Origin: a virus
Length of the DNA: 21,416 nt
Virus record (IMG/VR): IMGVR_UViG_3300046535_001476
Location: 1 to 21,416 of that record
Strand: one strand, 5' to 3'
Shown: positions 11,408 to 18,343 of the stretch, in pieces
Numbering within the stretch: position 1 is the stretch's first letter
Layout: every line of letters begins with the position of its first letter
Notes under the pieces: generated by a model
What the model saw: the letters and a program-made list of their open reading frames with translations, nothing else
Databases searched by the model: none
Told to the model about the DNA's origin: nothing
Translations under genes and position numbers: made by a program

Positions 11408-13959
11408 CAGTTCCTCGCCGGGACGACGTCGCTATGTCCATCTGGCATGAGGATCGGCGTGCCGGGCGGCAGGTTCTGCATCTGCTGCGGGTTGTAGATC
11501 GGGATCGGCACCTTGTAGAGCCCGGGATCGACGGCCCTTTTGCCGCCATCAGTCAAGCGGTCGTAGCCCTGATGCTGCAATTCGAGCGCCCGCCGGTTAG
11601 TTCGGTCCACCATGTCAAGGATATTGAGAAGCGTCTGCTTATCTAGCTGCGCCGAGCCGCCCGCGAGCTGTTTGGCGTTTTCGACGTCTCGCTCGGTGAT
11701 GCCGGCACCCGAGCCGAACCGCTTGGCAATCCGGCTGGCTTGATCGAGCTGGTTAATCAAATACGTCTGGGTCGCGACGACGCCGTCGCTATCAGAAAGG
11801 CCGGCCGCCTTGAGCGCGCGCCCAAATTCCAGCCGGGTGTCGGCGCCATAGCCAGCGATCATCTTGTCGACCAAAGGCCGGACCCTTGCGGTGTTTTGCA
11901 GGCCGAATTGCGCATCCTCGGCGGATTGGAGTTGGTCGATTGTTCTCTGTCCAAATTGTTCGGCCAACTTCGTTCGCCCCGCCTGGGCCGCAGGGTCTTC
12001 CTGAGCTTGGTAGGGGTTCCCAGTCGCACCCGTGATCAGCCGCCCGTTAGCGTCGACCCAGACCTTGCCGCCGCCCGGCACATCAACCTGGCGCCAGTTA
12101 CCCTGGCGTTCGCCGAATTGCTGCTGACGGGTGGTTTCGCGCGCGATGTCGGCCTCGGCTTGCTTGGGCGCCGTCACCGTCGCCCCGGTCACCGCCTTCA
12201 CGGCATCCGGGTCGATCGCGAGCTTGATGTTACCATCGGCATCCTTGGTGGTGATGATGGCTTTCGTCGCATTGTCCGCCTTGATGCGTTCGAAATTCTG
12301 CGCGGCGGCGACCGGGCCAGCGGTTCGAATATCCTGCTCGGCCTTGAAATATGCCTGAGCTAATGCGTAAGGCAGCTTGGCCGCCTCGATCGGACCCACC
12401 CCGGCGATCTCGACCTGTTTGTTGAAAAGCGTCTGCGCCTGTTCGAACGGCTGGGCGGCCCCCTTCTCCGCGATTATCTGTTGCGCCCGATAGCCCGGGC
12501 TGCCCTTGAACACTTCCAGAAGCGGGCTGAGCGCGTCCGGCAATCCCGACGCTTTTACCAACCCCGCGGCTACGGCGAGCTGTCTGGCGTAGTCATCAAA
12601 GGCCGGGTTCACCCGCGGCAGCGCGGCGGCGGCCGGCATGCCAGGCTGCGACAGCAGGCCCGGCCCGGGCGCGGCGGGCGCGGCTGCGGCGGGAGCCGGC
12701 GCGGCCAGCGGGCCTTGCATCGGCGGCAACTCGATCCCGGCCGGACCCATCACCGGCAGCGGCGCCCGCGGTGTCGCCGGACCAGCGGGTCCAGCCGGGC
12801 CGGGATCGCCAGCGGGGCCTTGCGGCGTCACGTAGTTGTCGGTGCCCGCCCCGGCTGGGACAGCGAGCGGCCCACCGCCGCCGGCGCCGGGCAGGTCCAT
12901 AGGCCAAGGCCGCGCCGGCAGCGGTAACGAACCATCGGGCAATCGACCGCCTGCCACTGGAGCCGGGCGCGCCAGATACCGCGCCACCATCTCCGGCGAC
13001 ATGCCGGCGGCGAGATGGTCGGCACCAGCGGCTTGCGGACCTGCAGCAGCTTGTGGTCGAGCGGCGGCGGGCCTGGCGATCGGAAGCATCGGCTCGGCGT
13101 CGGACAGCGGGTTCGGCGCTGTCGGCGCCAGCAACCCGCTGGTCCCGGCCCCGACAGGAGCCGCGGCAGTCGGGGCGGTGCCACGAGTGCCGATAGCGGA
13201 GGCGAGCGCCGGGTTATAGGGCGCCCAATGTCCGAACCCTTTATCGGCGTAGGCCGCCTCAAATACTCGGTCCTGGCTGGCCGGCGAGAAATCCGTAATG
13301 CCGAGCGGCTTCGCATACCGCGCCCAGGTGCCTGGCTGGAATTGATAACGTCCGGCAGCGTGAGAATTGTCTTTCCCTTCCCACTGCGGAAAACCGTTCT
13401 CGTCGCGCGGCGCGTTAGACAAGTCCTTGCCGCCATAGGCGATATTATACGGGGAGATGCCGAGCTTTTTCGCCAACCCCTCGGACTCAAAGTTACCAAC
13501 CAGATTTGCCGCTTCGCTCGCGCTGCCGCTGCCGCCTCCCCCGCCGGCACCCGGCGGAGCCGCCGCGCCGCCGCCGGTACTGCCGGAGCCCTCGCCGCCG
13601 CCAGCACCGCCGCCAGCGCCGGGCCATTGCCCGGCCAGCTTGCCGAGGACCGGGCCGAGCTGCTTGTAGTAATCCAGCTCCTGCTCGAGCTTGCGCCCCT
13701 TCTGCGCCGTCAATATCGCATTCAGCGCCGCCGTCCCGGCCCCCTCCTGGCTGGCACCGTAGGCGCCCGCCGCCTGCCCGAGAGCGGCGCCGAAATCCGG
13801 CACCGGCGAAAACGACGGACCGGCCAGTTGCCCAAGTTTTCCGGCCAACGCGAGCAACCCGATATTGCCCAAGCCGCCGCGCTGCTCCGGCGTCAGCAGG
13901 CCGTTGCCGTATATGTCGCTACTGCGACCGCTGAGCAGATCTTCGAGCAGGCCCGCCAT
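11407..13959 (-). CDS. Internal virion protein with lysozyme-like domain
   Basis: An 850-aa protein. Residues 1-110 are helical and a Gly/Ser-rich linker follows (113-148). Residues about 150-258 form a murein-degrading domain like lambda endolysin. It has an early glutamate (NFESEGL, Glu158 or Glu160 the likely catalyst), PYNIAYGGKDL, AAGRYQFQPGTW (201-212) and ITDFSPASQD (221-230). A long Pro/Ala/Gly-rich segment spans about 260-445. The rest is mainly helical. The domain probably opens the cell wall locally during DNA ejection, as the transglycosylase of T7 gp16 does. The ATG has AAGGA upstream and lies 12 bp after the preceding stop. Confidence 0.75.
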   Translation of the reverse strand: MAGLLEDLLSGRSSDIYGNGLLTPEQRGGLGNIGLLALAGKLGQLAGPSFSPVPDFGAALGQAAGAYGASQEGAGTAALNAILTAQKGRKLEQELDYYKQLGPVLGKLAGQWPGAGGGAGGGEGSGSTGGGAAAPPGAGGGGGSGSASEAANLVGNFESEGLAKKLGISPYNIAYGGKDLSNAPRDENGFPQWEGKDNSHAAGRYQFQPGTWARYAKPLGITDFSPASQDRVFEAAYADKGFGHWAPYNPALASAIGTRGTAPTAAAPVGAGTSGLLAPTAPNPLSDAEPMLPIARPAAARPQAAAGPQAAGADHLAAGMSPEMVARYLARPAPVAGGRLPDGSLPLPARPWPMDLPGAGGGGPLAVPAGAGTDNYVTPQGPAGDPGPAGPAGPATPRAPLPVMGPAGIELPPMQGPLAAPAPAAAAPAAPGPGLLSQPGMPAAAALPRVNPAFDDYARQLAVAAGLVKASGLPDALSPLLEVFKGSPGYRAQQIIAEKGAAQPFEQAQTLFNKQVEIAGVGPIEAAKLPYALAQAYFKAEQDIRTAGPVAAAQNFERIKADNATKAIITTKDADGNIKLAIDPDAVKAVTGATVTAPKQAEADIARETTRQQQFGERQGNWRQVDVPGGGKVWVDANGRLITGATGNPYQAQEDPAAQAGRTKLAEQFGQRTIDQLQSAEDAQFGLQNTARVRPLVDKMIAGYGADTRLEFGRALKAAGLSDSDGVVATQTYLINQLDQASRIAKRFGSGAGITERDVENAKQLAGGSAQLDKQTLLNILDMVDRTNRRALELQHQGYDRLTDGGKRAVDPGLYKVPIPIYNPQQMQNLPPGTPILMPDGHSDVVPARN

Positions 13960-13971
13960 CGGGGGGTGTCC

Positions 13972-14361
13972 TTATTCTTTCGAGCGGCTGCTGCTGTGGC
14001 TGGCCGAGGTGCTGCGGGTGCTGCCGGCGCTGGCGCTCATCGCCGCAGCGCCGGGGATCTCGACCGCGCTGGACGGCGCCGCAAGCGTGCCGTGCGGGTT
14101 GGTGGCGGTGACGGTGCAGGTGACCGAGGTGCCGGCATCGGCCGCCGCGACCTCGTAGGTGGTGCCGTCGGGGCCGACGGTGCCGCCGCCGGACCAGGCG
14201 TAGGCGAGCGTTGGCGTGTCGCTCCAGCTTCCGGGAGTGCAGGTCAGCGTCGAGCCGATCTCGCCGTTGCCGGAGACAACAGGGCCGTCGCCGCGCAATT
14301 CGGGCGGCAGCCGCCCTTCCAGCTCATAGACGCGGCTGGCTAGTTCACCGAAATCAGACAT
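13972..14361 (-). CDS. Ig-like domain phage protein (second of a pair)
   Basis: A 129-aa protein. The N-terminal helix (MSDFGELASRVYELEGRLPPELR) probably forms a short coiled coil. Residues about 27-100 form one bacterial Ig-like domain with the expected cysteine pair and tryptophans: STLTCTPGSWSD, LAYAWSGGG and VTCTVTATNPHG. The last 25 residues are Ser/Ala-rich and likely disordered. AGGAG lies upstream of the ATG. It is homologous to the preceding gene's product. Such domains on virions are usually thought to help weak attachment to carbohydrates or cell surfaces. Confidence 0.7.
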   Translation of the reverse strand: MSDFGELASRVYELEGRLPPELRGDGPVVSGNGEIGSTLTCTPGSWSDTPTLAYAWSGGGTVGPDGTTYEVAAADAGTSVTCTVTATNPHGTLAAPSSAVEIPGAAAMSASAGSTRSTSASHSSSRSKE

Positions 14362-14379
14362 GGTGGTGCTCTCCTCTGG

Positions 14380-14709
14380 TTAAGGGATGGCGATGGCGTT
14401 GCTGGCCGGCGCGATACTGGTGCCGTTGGCATTGGTGGCGCTGACGACACAGGTCATGGAATGACCACTGTCACCGGCGACGACGGTGTAAGTCGGGACG
14501 CTGGTGCCGACATTCACGGCATTGCTCTTCCATTGGTACGCATACCCGGTGGGCACCCCGAACCAGTTGCCCAGCGTGCAATTCAACACCGAGCCAACCA
14601 CAGCCGGCGGGGTCGTCGGGTAGATCGCCGGCACGTCAATATATTGCGGTGCGATACGTCCGGCGGCGACGCGCGCCTGCTCGCGCAGCATTCCATAATC
14701 GCTAGGCAT
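14380..14709 (-). CDS. Ig-like domain phage protein (first of a pair)
   Basis: A 109-aa protein. After a short helical N-terminus (about 1-25), residues about 30-107 form a single Ig-like domain: PPAVVGSVLNCTLGNWFG, YAYQW, then YTVVAGDSGHSMTCVVSATN. Cysteine and tryptophan positions match those of the next gene's product, so the two are paralogues. The first 8 bp overlap the end of the S74 tail-fibre gene, which implies coupled translation and possibly assembly with that fibre. The exact role is not known. Confidence 0.7.
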   Translation of the reverse strand: MPSDYGMLREQARVAAGRIAPQYIDVPAIYPTTPPAVVGSVLNCTLGNWFGVPTGYAYQWKSNAVNVGTSVPTYTVVAGDSGHSMTCVVSATNANGTSIAPASNAIAIP

Positions 14710-15289
14710 GGACGATGTCCTCCAGGGTGGCGATGCGCGCTTCCAGCAGCGCGTTCTCGGCTGCCAATTCCTTGACTGCGTTTATCAACAAATAATTTGT
14801 GTGTGTCGGCATCAGCGTTAGCCGAGCCTCGCCGTCGACATCGACCTCGCCGACCATCTCCGGCACGACCGGCACCACGTCCTGCGCGATCAGCCCGTAG
14901 CGCGGCACGTCGCTGGCGAGATAGCGATACTGCACCGGCCGCAGAGCCAGCACCGCCTGCAAGCCTTTGTCGTAAGGCCGGATCGAGTCGGCTGCCTTGG
15001 CCCGCGCGTCACTGATGAATTGCCACGAACCCGTGACGTTGTACGTGCCGGTCGTGTCGAACCGGGCGATGTCGATGCCGTCTCTCAGCGTGCCGCCGGT
15101 CAGTGACAGATACGTCGTCGGCAGTGCCGCGAGCGCCGAGGTGACGGTGTTGTACCATCGCCGGACGGCTCCCATCATCATCCGGCAAGCATCGTTAAGT
15201 CCAGAAGGAGCCATATTCTCAGGAAATCCATTTGGTGGCGCACTATTATTATTATTATCGACCGGATCCCATGTGGATACTTCAGACAT
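14702..15289 (-). CDS. Tail fibre with C-terminal S74 chaperone domain
   Basis: A 195-aa protein. The ATG at 15289 is preceded by AAAGGTG; a longer frame exists but lacks support. The N-terminus (MSEVSTWDPVDNNNNSAPPNGFPENMAPSG) is typical of rhizobial phage tail proteins. The C-terminal half is an intramolecular chaperone domain of peptidase family S74, with the start motif SDARAKAADS. Ser93 and Lys98 are five residues apart, as in the catalytic dyad, followed by GLQAVLALRPVQYRY, GLIAQDV and a coiled-coil end. In this family the chaperone trimerises the fibre and then cuts itself off. The fibre part is unusually short, so it may be a chaperone-carrying tip rather than the main fibre. Confidence 0.85.
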   Translation of the reverse strand: MSEVSTWDPVDNNNNSAPPNGFPENMAPSGLNDACRMMMGAVRRWYNTVTSALAALPTTYLSLTGGTLRDGIDIARFDTTGTYNVTGSWQFISDARAKAADSIRPYDKGLQAVLALRPVQYRYLASDVPRYGLIAQDVVPVVPEMVGEVDVDGEARLTLMPTHTNYLLINAVKELAAENALLEARIATLEDIVHA

Positions 15290-15923
15290 TCGACACCTTT
15301 GCTTTGAACCGCGTATCTCGTTTAGAGAATATCTCCTCAATCGGCCAACCCAACCGCTCCCGCGCTAAGAGCGTATGCCGACTGATGCCGGTGCGCCGCT
15401 CCCATTCGGTGACGCCGTGAGTTTCGCCGTTGAACGTCAGTCTATGATTGTTGCTACGGTTATTCTGCTGGCCCTTCATGTCGAGCCAGCGGCAATTATC
15501 CGGAGCATAATCGCCGGACACGTCAATTCGATCGATTGTCATGCCTCGCGGTGGCTCGCCCATATCAGCGAGAAAGTTTGCAAAATTTTCCCACCGCTTA
15601 CAAACACGCACCCCGCGCCCACCATAGACGGGATAATGAACTGATGCGGGATTGGTGCAGCGTTGCACCATGTTCGTCCACACGATGTATGCCTTGCTTT
15701 TCTTCCCTCTAGGCGCGTGGCCATGCTTTAACGACCGCGCCCGTGTTGTGTCAGGTTGCAAGCAACCGCAAGAGCGTGTTTTCCCGCTATTCAGCGCGCT
15801 GGTGCCAGGCTTACTTTCCTTGCCGCAGTCGCACAGACAGCGCCAGAATGAGCGTCCGAGGTAGGCTTTAACGACGAGCCTTCCGTATCTTTTCCCAACG
15901 ATGTCATAGGGTACCGCCGGCAT
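15282..15923 (-). CDS. Free-standing HNH homing endonuclease
   Basis: A 213-aa protein if started at the ATG at 15923, which has GGGG and AAGG close upstream; ATGs at 15938 and 15947 and a TTG at 15971 are alternatives. A Cys cluster (C29, C31, C33, C52, C54) suggests a zinc ribbon. The nuclease region (about 78-150) has MTIDRIDVSGDYAPDNCRWLD, the pattern of HNH homing enzymes, followed by QQNNRSNN. The C-terminal part (about 161-200) is a NUMOD-like DNA-binding segment (LTFNGETHGVTEWERRTG). It sits alone between two virion genes and overlaps the start of the fibre gene by 8 bp, as mobile endonuclease genes often do in phages. Base composition looks somewhat more AT-rich than its neighbours. 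Confidence 0.85.
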   Translation of the reverse strand: MPAVPYDIVGKRYGRLVVKAYLGRSFWRCLCDCGKESKPGTSALNSGKTRSCGCLQPDTTRARSLKHGHAPRGKKSKAYIVWTNMVQRCTNPASVHYPVYGGRGVRVCKRWENFANFLADMGEPPRGMTIDRIDVSGDYAPDNCRWLDMKGQQNNRSNNHRLTFNGETHGVTEWERRTGISRHTLLARERLGWPIEEIFSKRDTRFKAKVSNV

Positions 15924-15960
15924 ATCCTTGCCCCGCATTGATTGCATAGGGAAGTATACG

Positions 15961-16392
15961 CTACTGGCCAACCGCAGGGATCACCTCTTTCTCGTAAGCG
16001 ATGGCGCTGACCCGATAGCCGGGCAGGACGCGCTCGAAACCGCGGCGGCCGAGCCCCTCGATCAGGTCGAGCCCTTGCGCGCGGGCGAAGTCTTCCAGCG
16101 CCGCCGCCATCGGCTCGGCCCAGGCGTCACGGTCGTGCCCGGCGATAAACAACACGTTGAGAGCTTTGCGCCGCGCGTACTTCAGCTTCTCGGCGATGGC
16201 GCAGCCGACCACATCCCAGCCATTGACCGCAACCCAGCAACCGAAACGGCCACCCTCGATCCCGGCCAGGACATCCTCGACTTGCATGCGCCCGCTGGTC
16301 CGCGCCACCGCCGGCTCCAGCATGGCTTCCAGCGTCTCGGGCCAGAGCAACGCCGTGTCTTCCGTCGATAGCAATCTGATCGTTGCCCTCAT
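15961..16392 (-). CDS. GNAT-fold virion-region protein
   Basis: A 143-aa protein with a probable acyl-CoA N-acyltransferase (GNAT) fold: a central FGCWVAVNGWDVVGCAIAEKL strand pair, ALNVLFIAG, and a late helix (WAEPMAAALEDFARAQG) leading to a strand and a GRRGFER motif. It resembles the product at 17873-18343, which ends the same way (GRPGWAR). Small GNAT-like proteins occupy the position of T7 gp13 in related podoviruses, so it may be an internal virion or assembly factor; acetyltransferase activity is not established. The ATG overlaps the preceding stop (ATGA). Confidence 0.6.
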   Translation of the reverse strand: MRATIRLLSTEDTALLWPETLEAMLEPAVARTSGRMQVEDVLAGIEGGRFGCWVAVNGWDVVGCAIAEKLKYARRKALNVLFIAGHDRDAWAEPMAAALEDFARAQGLDLIEGLGRRGFERVLPGYRVSAIAYEKEVIPAVGQ

Positions 16393-17873
16393 AGGGCGAG
16401 CAACGGAAGAGCACTAGCGGCGCTCTTGCCCGCCGCTCCGGCTGCGGGAGCGGCAGAGGCCGCAAGTGCTTCTGCGGGCGCGCTAAAGCCAAATCCCTCT
16501 AGTGGCAGGCCGCCGGCGATTGCGTCACCCAGAGAGCTAAACCCCGCCCCGGCGGTGCCGCCGCCACCGAAAGTCCCTCCCAGTGCCGAACCGCCGCCGC
16601 CGCTAAACAAGCTGCCGACCCCCAGTTCCTTGCCGAGTCCGACGAGGCCGGTGGCACCCGACAGCGCGGAGGTGAGCGGATTGCCGAAGATCGGCTGCGT
16701 CGCGCTGGCCCCGCCGCTCGGCGCCCCGATTGTCGCCATGTACTGCCGCAGCCTCTCGAATGGCGCGTTGTAGGCTTGCTGCTGCAGGGTCTGCTGCCCG
16801 GTGCCGGCCTCGATCTCGCCGCGCGCCGCAGCTAATTGCTGCGCGCTAAGGCCGGCGCCGGCTTGAGCTGTCGCCAGCCCTGGTGCGAACAGCGATTGTA
16901 TAAATTGCGGAAAGCTCGTCAGCGCATTCTGCTCCGCCGTGAGCCCGCGGCCAAAGCCGGTGTCGAGCCCGGAAAGGCCGGCAGTCTGCCCGCGCTGGGT
17001 CAGGTCGGCGGCGGAAAGTGCGGTGCGCTCGCCCTGATCGACGAGATTGCCGGCGGCTTGCTGCAGGTTGCCTGCGGTCGTCAAGCCCTGATTAAACAGC
17101 GACCCGTATTGCTGCGATGCGGCGGCTTTCCGGTCCATGGCCGCCTTGAAGTCGGCATAACTCATATTCGTTGAAATATCGCCCAAACTGCCGGCGAGTG
17201 CGCTCTCGTCGCGAACCCTTGCCGCGTCATTGGCGCCGCTGCCGTATCGCCCTGCACCGGAAAAGCGGGCGTCGGTGGTCGGAGCCGTGCTCTCCTGGTA
17301 GGCGAGCTGCACCGGGCGCTGTGCCGCAGCAATCGCTGCCGGCAGATACGGATTTGCGTCGTACCCGCCGCTCGCAAATTTGCCGAGTTCCGACAGGCCG
17401 AGATTGTTGTTAGCCCCCGCCGCACTGGCGTAGCCGGTGATCGGGTTGGCGTAACCATAGGCGGCGTTAACGGCGTTCCCGACGACCCGGTCGGCGGTCT
17501 GCTGCGGCCCGCCCTGTCCGGCGGCGAATTGCGCATAGCCGGGCTGAGCCGGGCTGGTGCCGCCGCCGGCAATCAGATTGCCATAGGCATCATAGGTTTT
17601 AGCTGTCGGCCAATCCTGAACATTTCCGGCGGTGTCGGCGACATTGTAAAGACCACCCGTCTGCACCTGGTTCGGCCGGGTGGCGGCAAACAGGTCCGGG
17701 TAGCCCTGCGTCTGCCACGGGGACGGCGGCGCATAATTTGGATACGTCGTCTCGTCGCCGTAGATCCTCCCGGCATTCTGCAACCCGGCTTGGAAGTAGG
17801 GGAATTGCGCGGCGCCGGCCCGGCTCTCGGCCGAGGTTGTCGACGAGCCCGTCTGTTGTGACCCCTTTGGCAT
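16389..17873 (-). CDS. Gly/Ala-rich virion protein, gp14-like by position
   Basis: A 494-aa protein. The ATG at 17873 overlaps the stop of the upstream gene (TAATG); an in-frame extension to 18029 only overlaps that gene. The N-terminal 130 residues are low-complexity, rich in Gly, Gln, Tyr and Pro. The middle (about 170-375) is helical with many Gln and Ala. The C-terminal 100 residues are Gly/Ala-rich with hydrophobic stretches (LFSGGGGSALGG, ending ASALPLLAL). This composition is typical of ejection proteins that enter the cell envelope. Lying between two GNAT-like genes and upstream of the big internal proteins, it may correspond to T7 gp14. No sequence similarity to a named family is seen. 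Confidence 0.5.
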   Translation of the reverse strand: MPKGSQQTGSSTTSAESRAGAAQFPYFQAGLQNAGRIYGDETTYPNYAPPSPWQTQGYPDLFAATRPNQVQTGGLYNVADTAGNVQDWPTAKTYDAYGNLIAGGGTSPAQPGYAQFAAGQGGPQQTADRVVGNAVNAAYGYANPITGYASAAGANNNLGLSELGKFASGGYDANPYLPAAIAAAQRPVQLAYQESTAPTTDARFSGAGRYGSGANDAARVRDESALAGSLGDISTNMSYADFKAAMDRKAAASQQYGSLFNQGLTTAGNLQQAAGNLVDQGERTALSAADLTQRGQTAGLSGLDTGFGRGLTAEQNALTSFPQFIQSLFAPGLATAQAGAGLSAQQLAAARGEIEAGTGQQTLQQQAYNAPFERLRQYMATIGAPSGGASATQPIFGNPLTSALSGATGLVGLGKELGVGSLFSGGGGSALGGTFGGGGTAGAGFSSLGDAIAGGLPLEGFGFSAPAEALAASAAPAAGAAGKSAASALPLLAL

Positions 17874-18343
17874 TACCGCTGATCCTTCACGCCGCGCACG
17901 ATGAGCACGTTGCCGGTGAGTTCGCCACCCCAGGCGCGCGCCCAGCCTGGCCTTCCGATCGTTGCGATGTGCTCGCAGCCGGCTTGCCGCGCGTGCTCGT
18001 CGAGAGCGTCGATCGCCTCCGATAACCAATCGCGCATGTTGCCGCCGCCAGTAAACATCACTTCAAGGATGCGGCGCCTGGGGTACTGTTTGATCTCGGT
18101 GACAATCGCGGCCCGGATCATGCCGGCGACCTCGCAGACCCAGATGCCGACTTGGCCGCGCATCGCCATCGCCAGCAAGTCGATCGGCTCATAGCAACCC
18201 GTGATGACCGTCGCCTTGCGCAGCAGCTTTGAAATTTCCGGCCATTTGTCGCCGACCTCGTCGATCGGCGGCAGGCGCACCTCGACCCGCGGCAGGTGCA
18301 GCTTCACCCGTGGCCGCGGCTCATCCCATACCGTCAGGGTCAT
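17873..18343 (-). CDS. GNAT-fold virion-region protein, paralogue
   Basis: A 156-aa protein. After a Pro/Arg-rich N-terminus the core shows a GNAT-like pattern: VGIWVCEVAGMIRAAIVTEI, RRILEVMFTGGGNMRDWL, a helix with LDEHARQAGCEHI, and GRPGWARAWGGEL. It shares this layout with the protein at 15961-16392, although overall identity is low. The start and stop overlap neighbouring genes by one base each (TGATG and TAATG), so it is translated as part of the late operon. A T7 gp13-like role is inferred from fold and position. Confidence 0.6.
   Translation of the reverse strand: MTLTVWDEPRPRVKLHLPRVEVRLPPIDEVGDKWPEISKLLRKATVITGCYEPIDLLAMAMRGQVGIWVCEVAGMIRAAIVTEIKQYPRRRILEVMFTGGGNMRDWLSEAIDALDEHARQAGCEHIATIGRPGWARAWGGELTGNVLIVRGVKDQR

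Noticed and set aside
13015-14343. Long + strand open frame (442 codons) across the lysozyme-protein and Ig-like genes
   Set aside because: It is a shadow of the high-GC genes on the - strand; it spans several unrelated genes, is rich in Arg, Ala and Gly, has no ribosome binding site and no recognisable domain.
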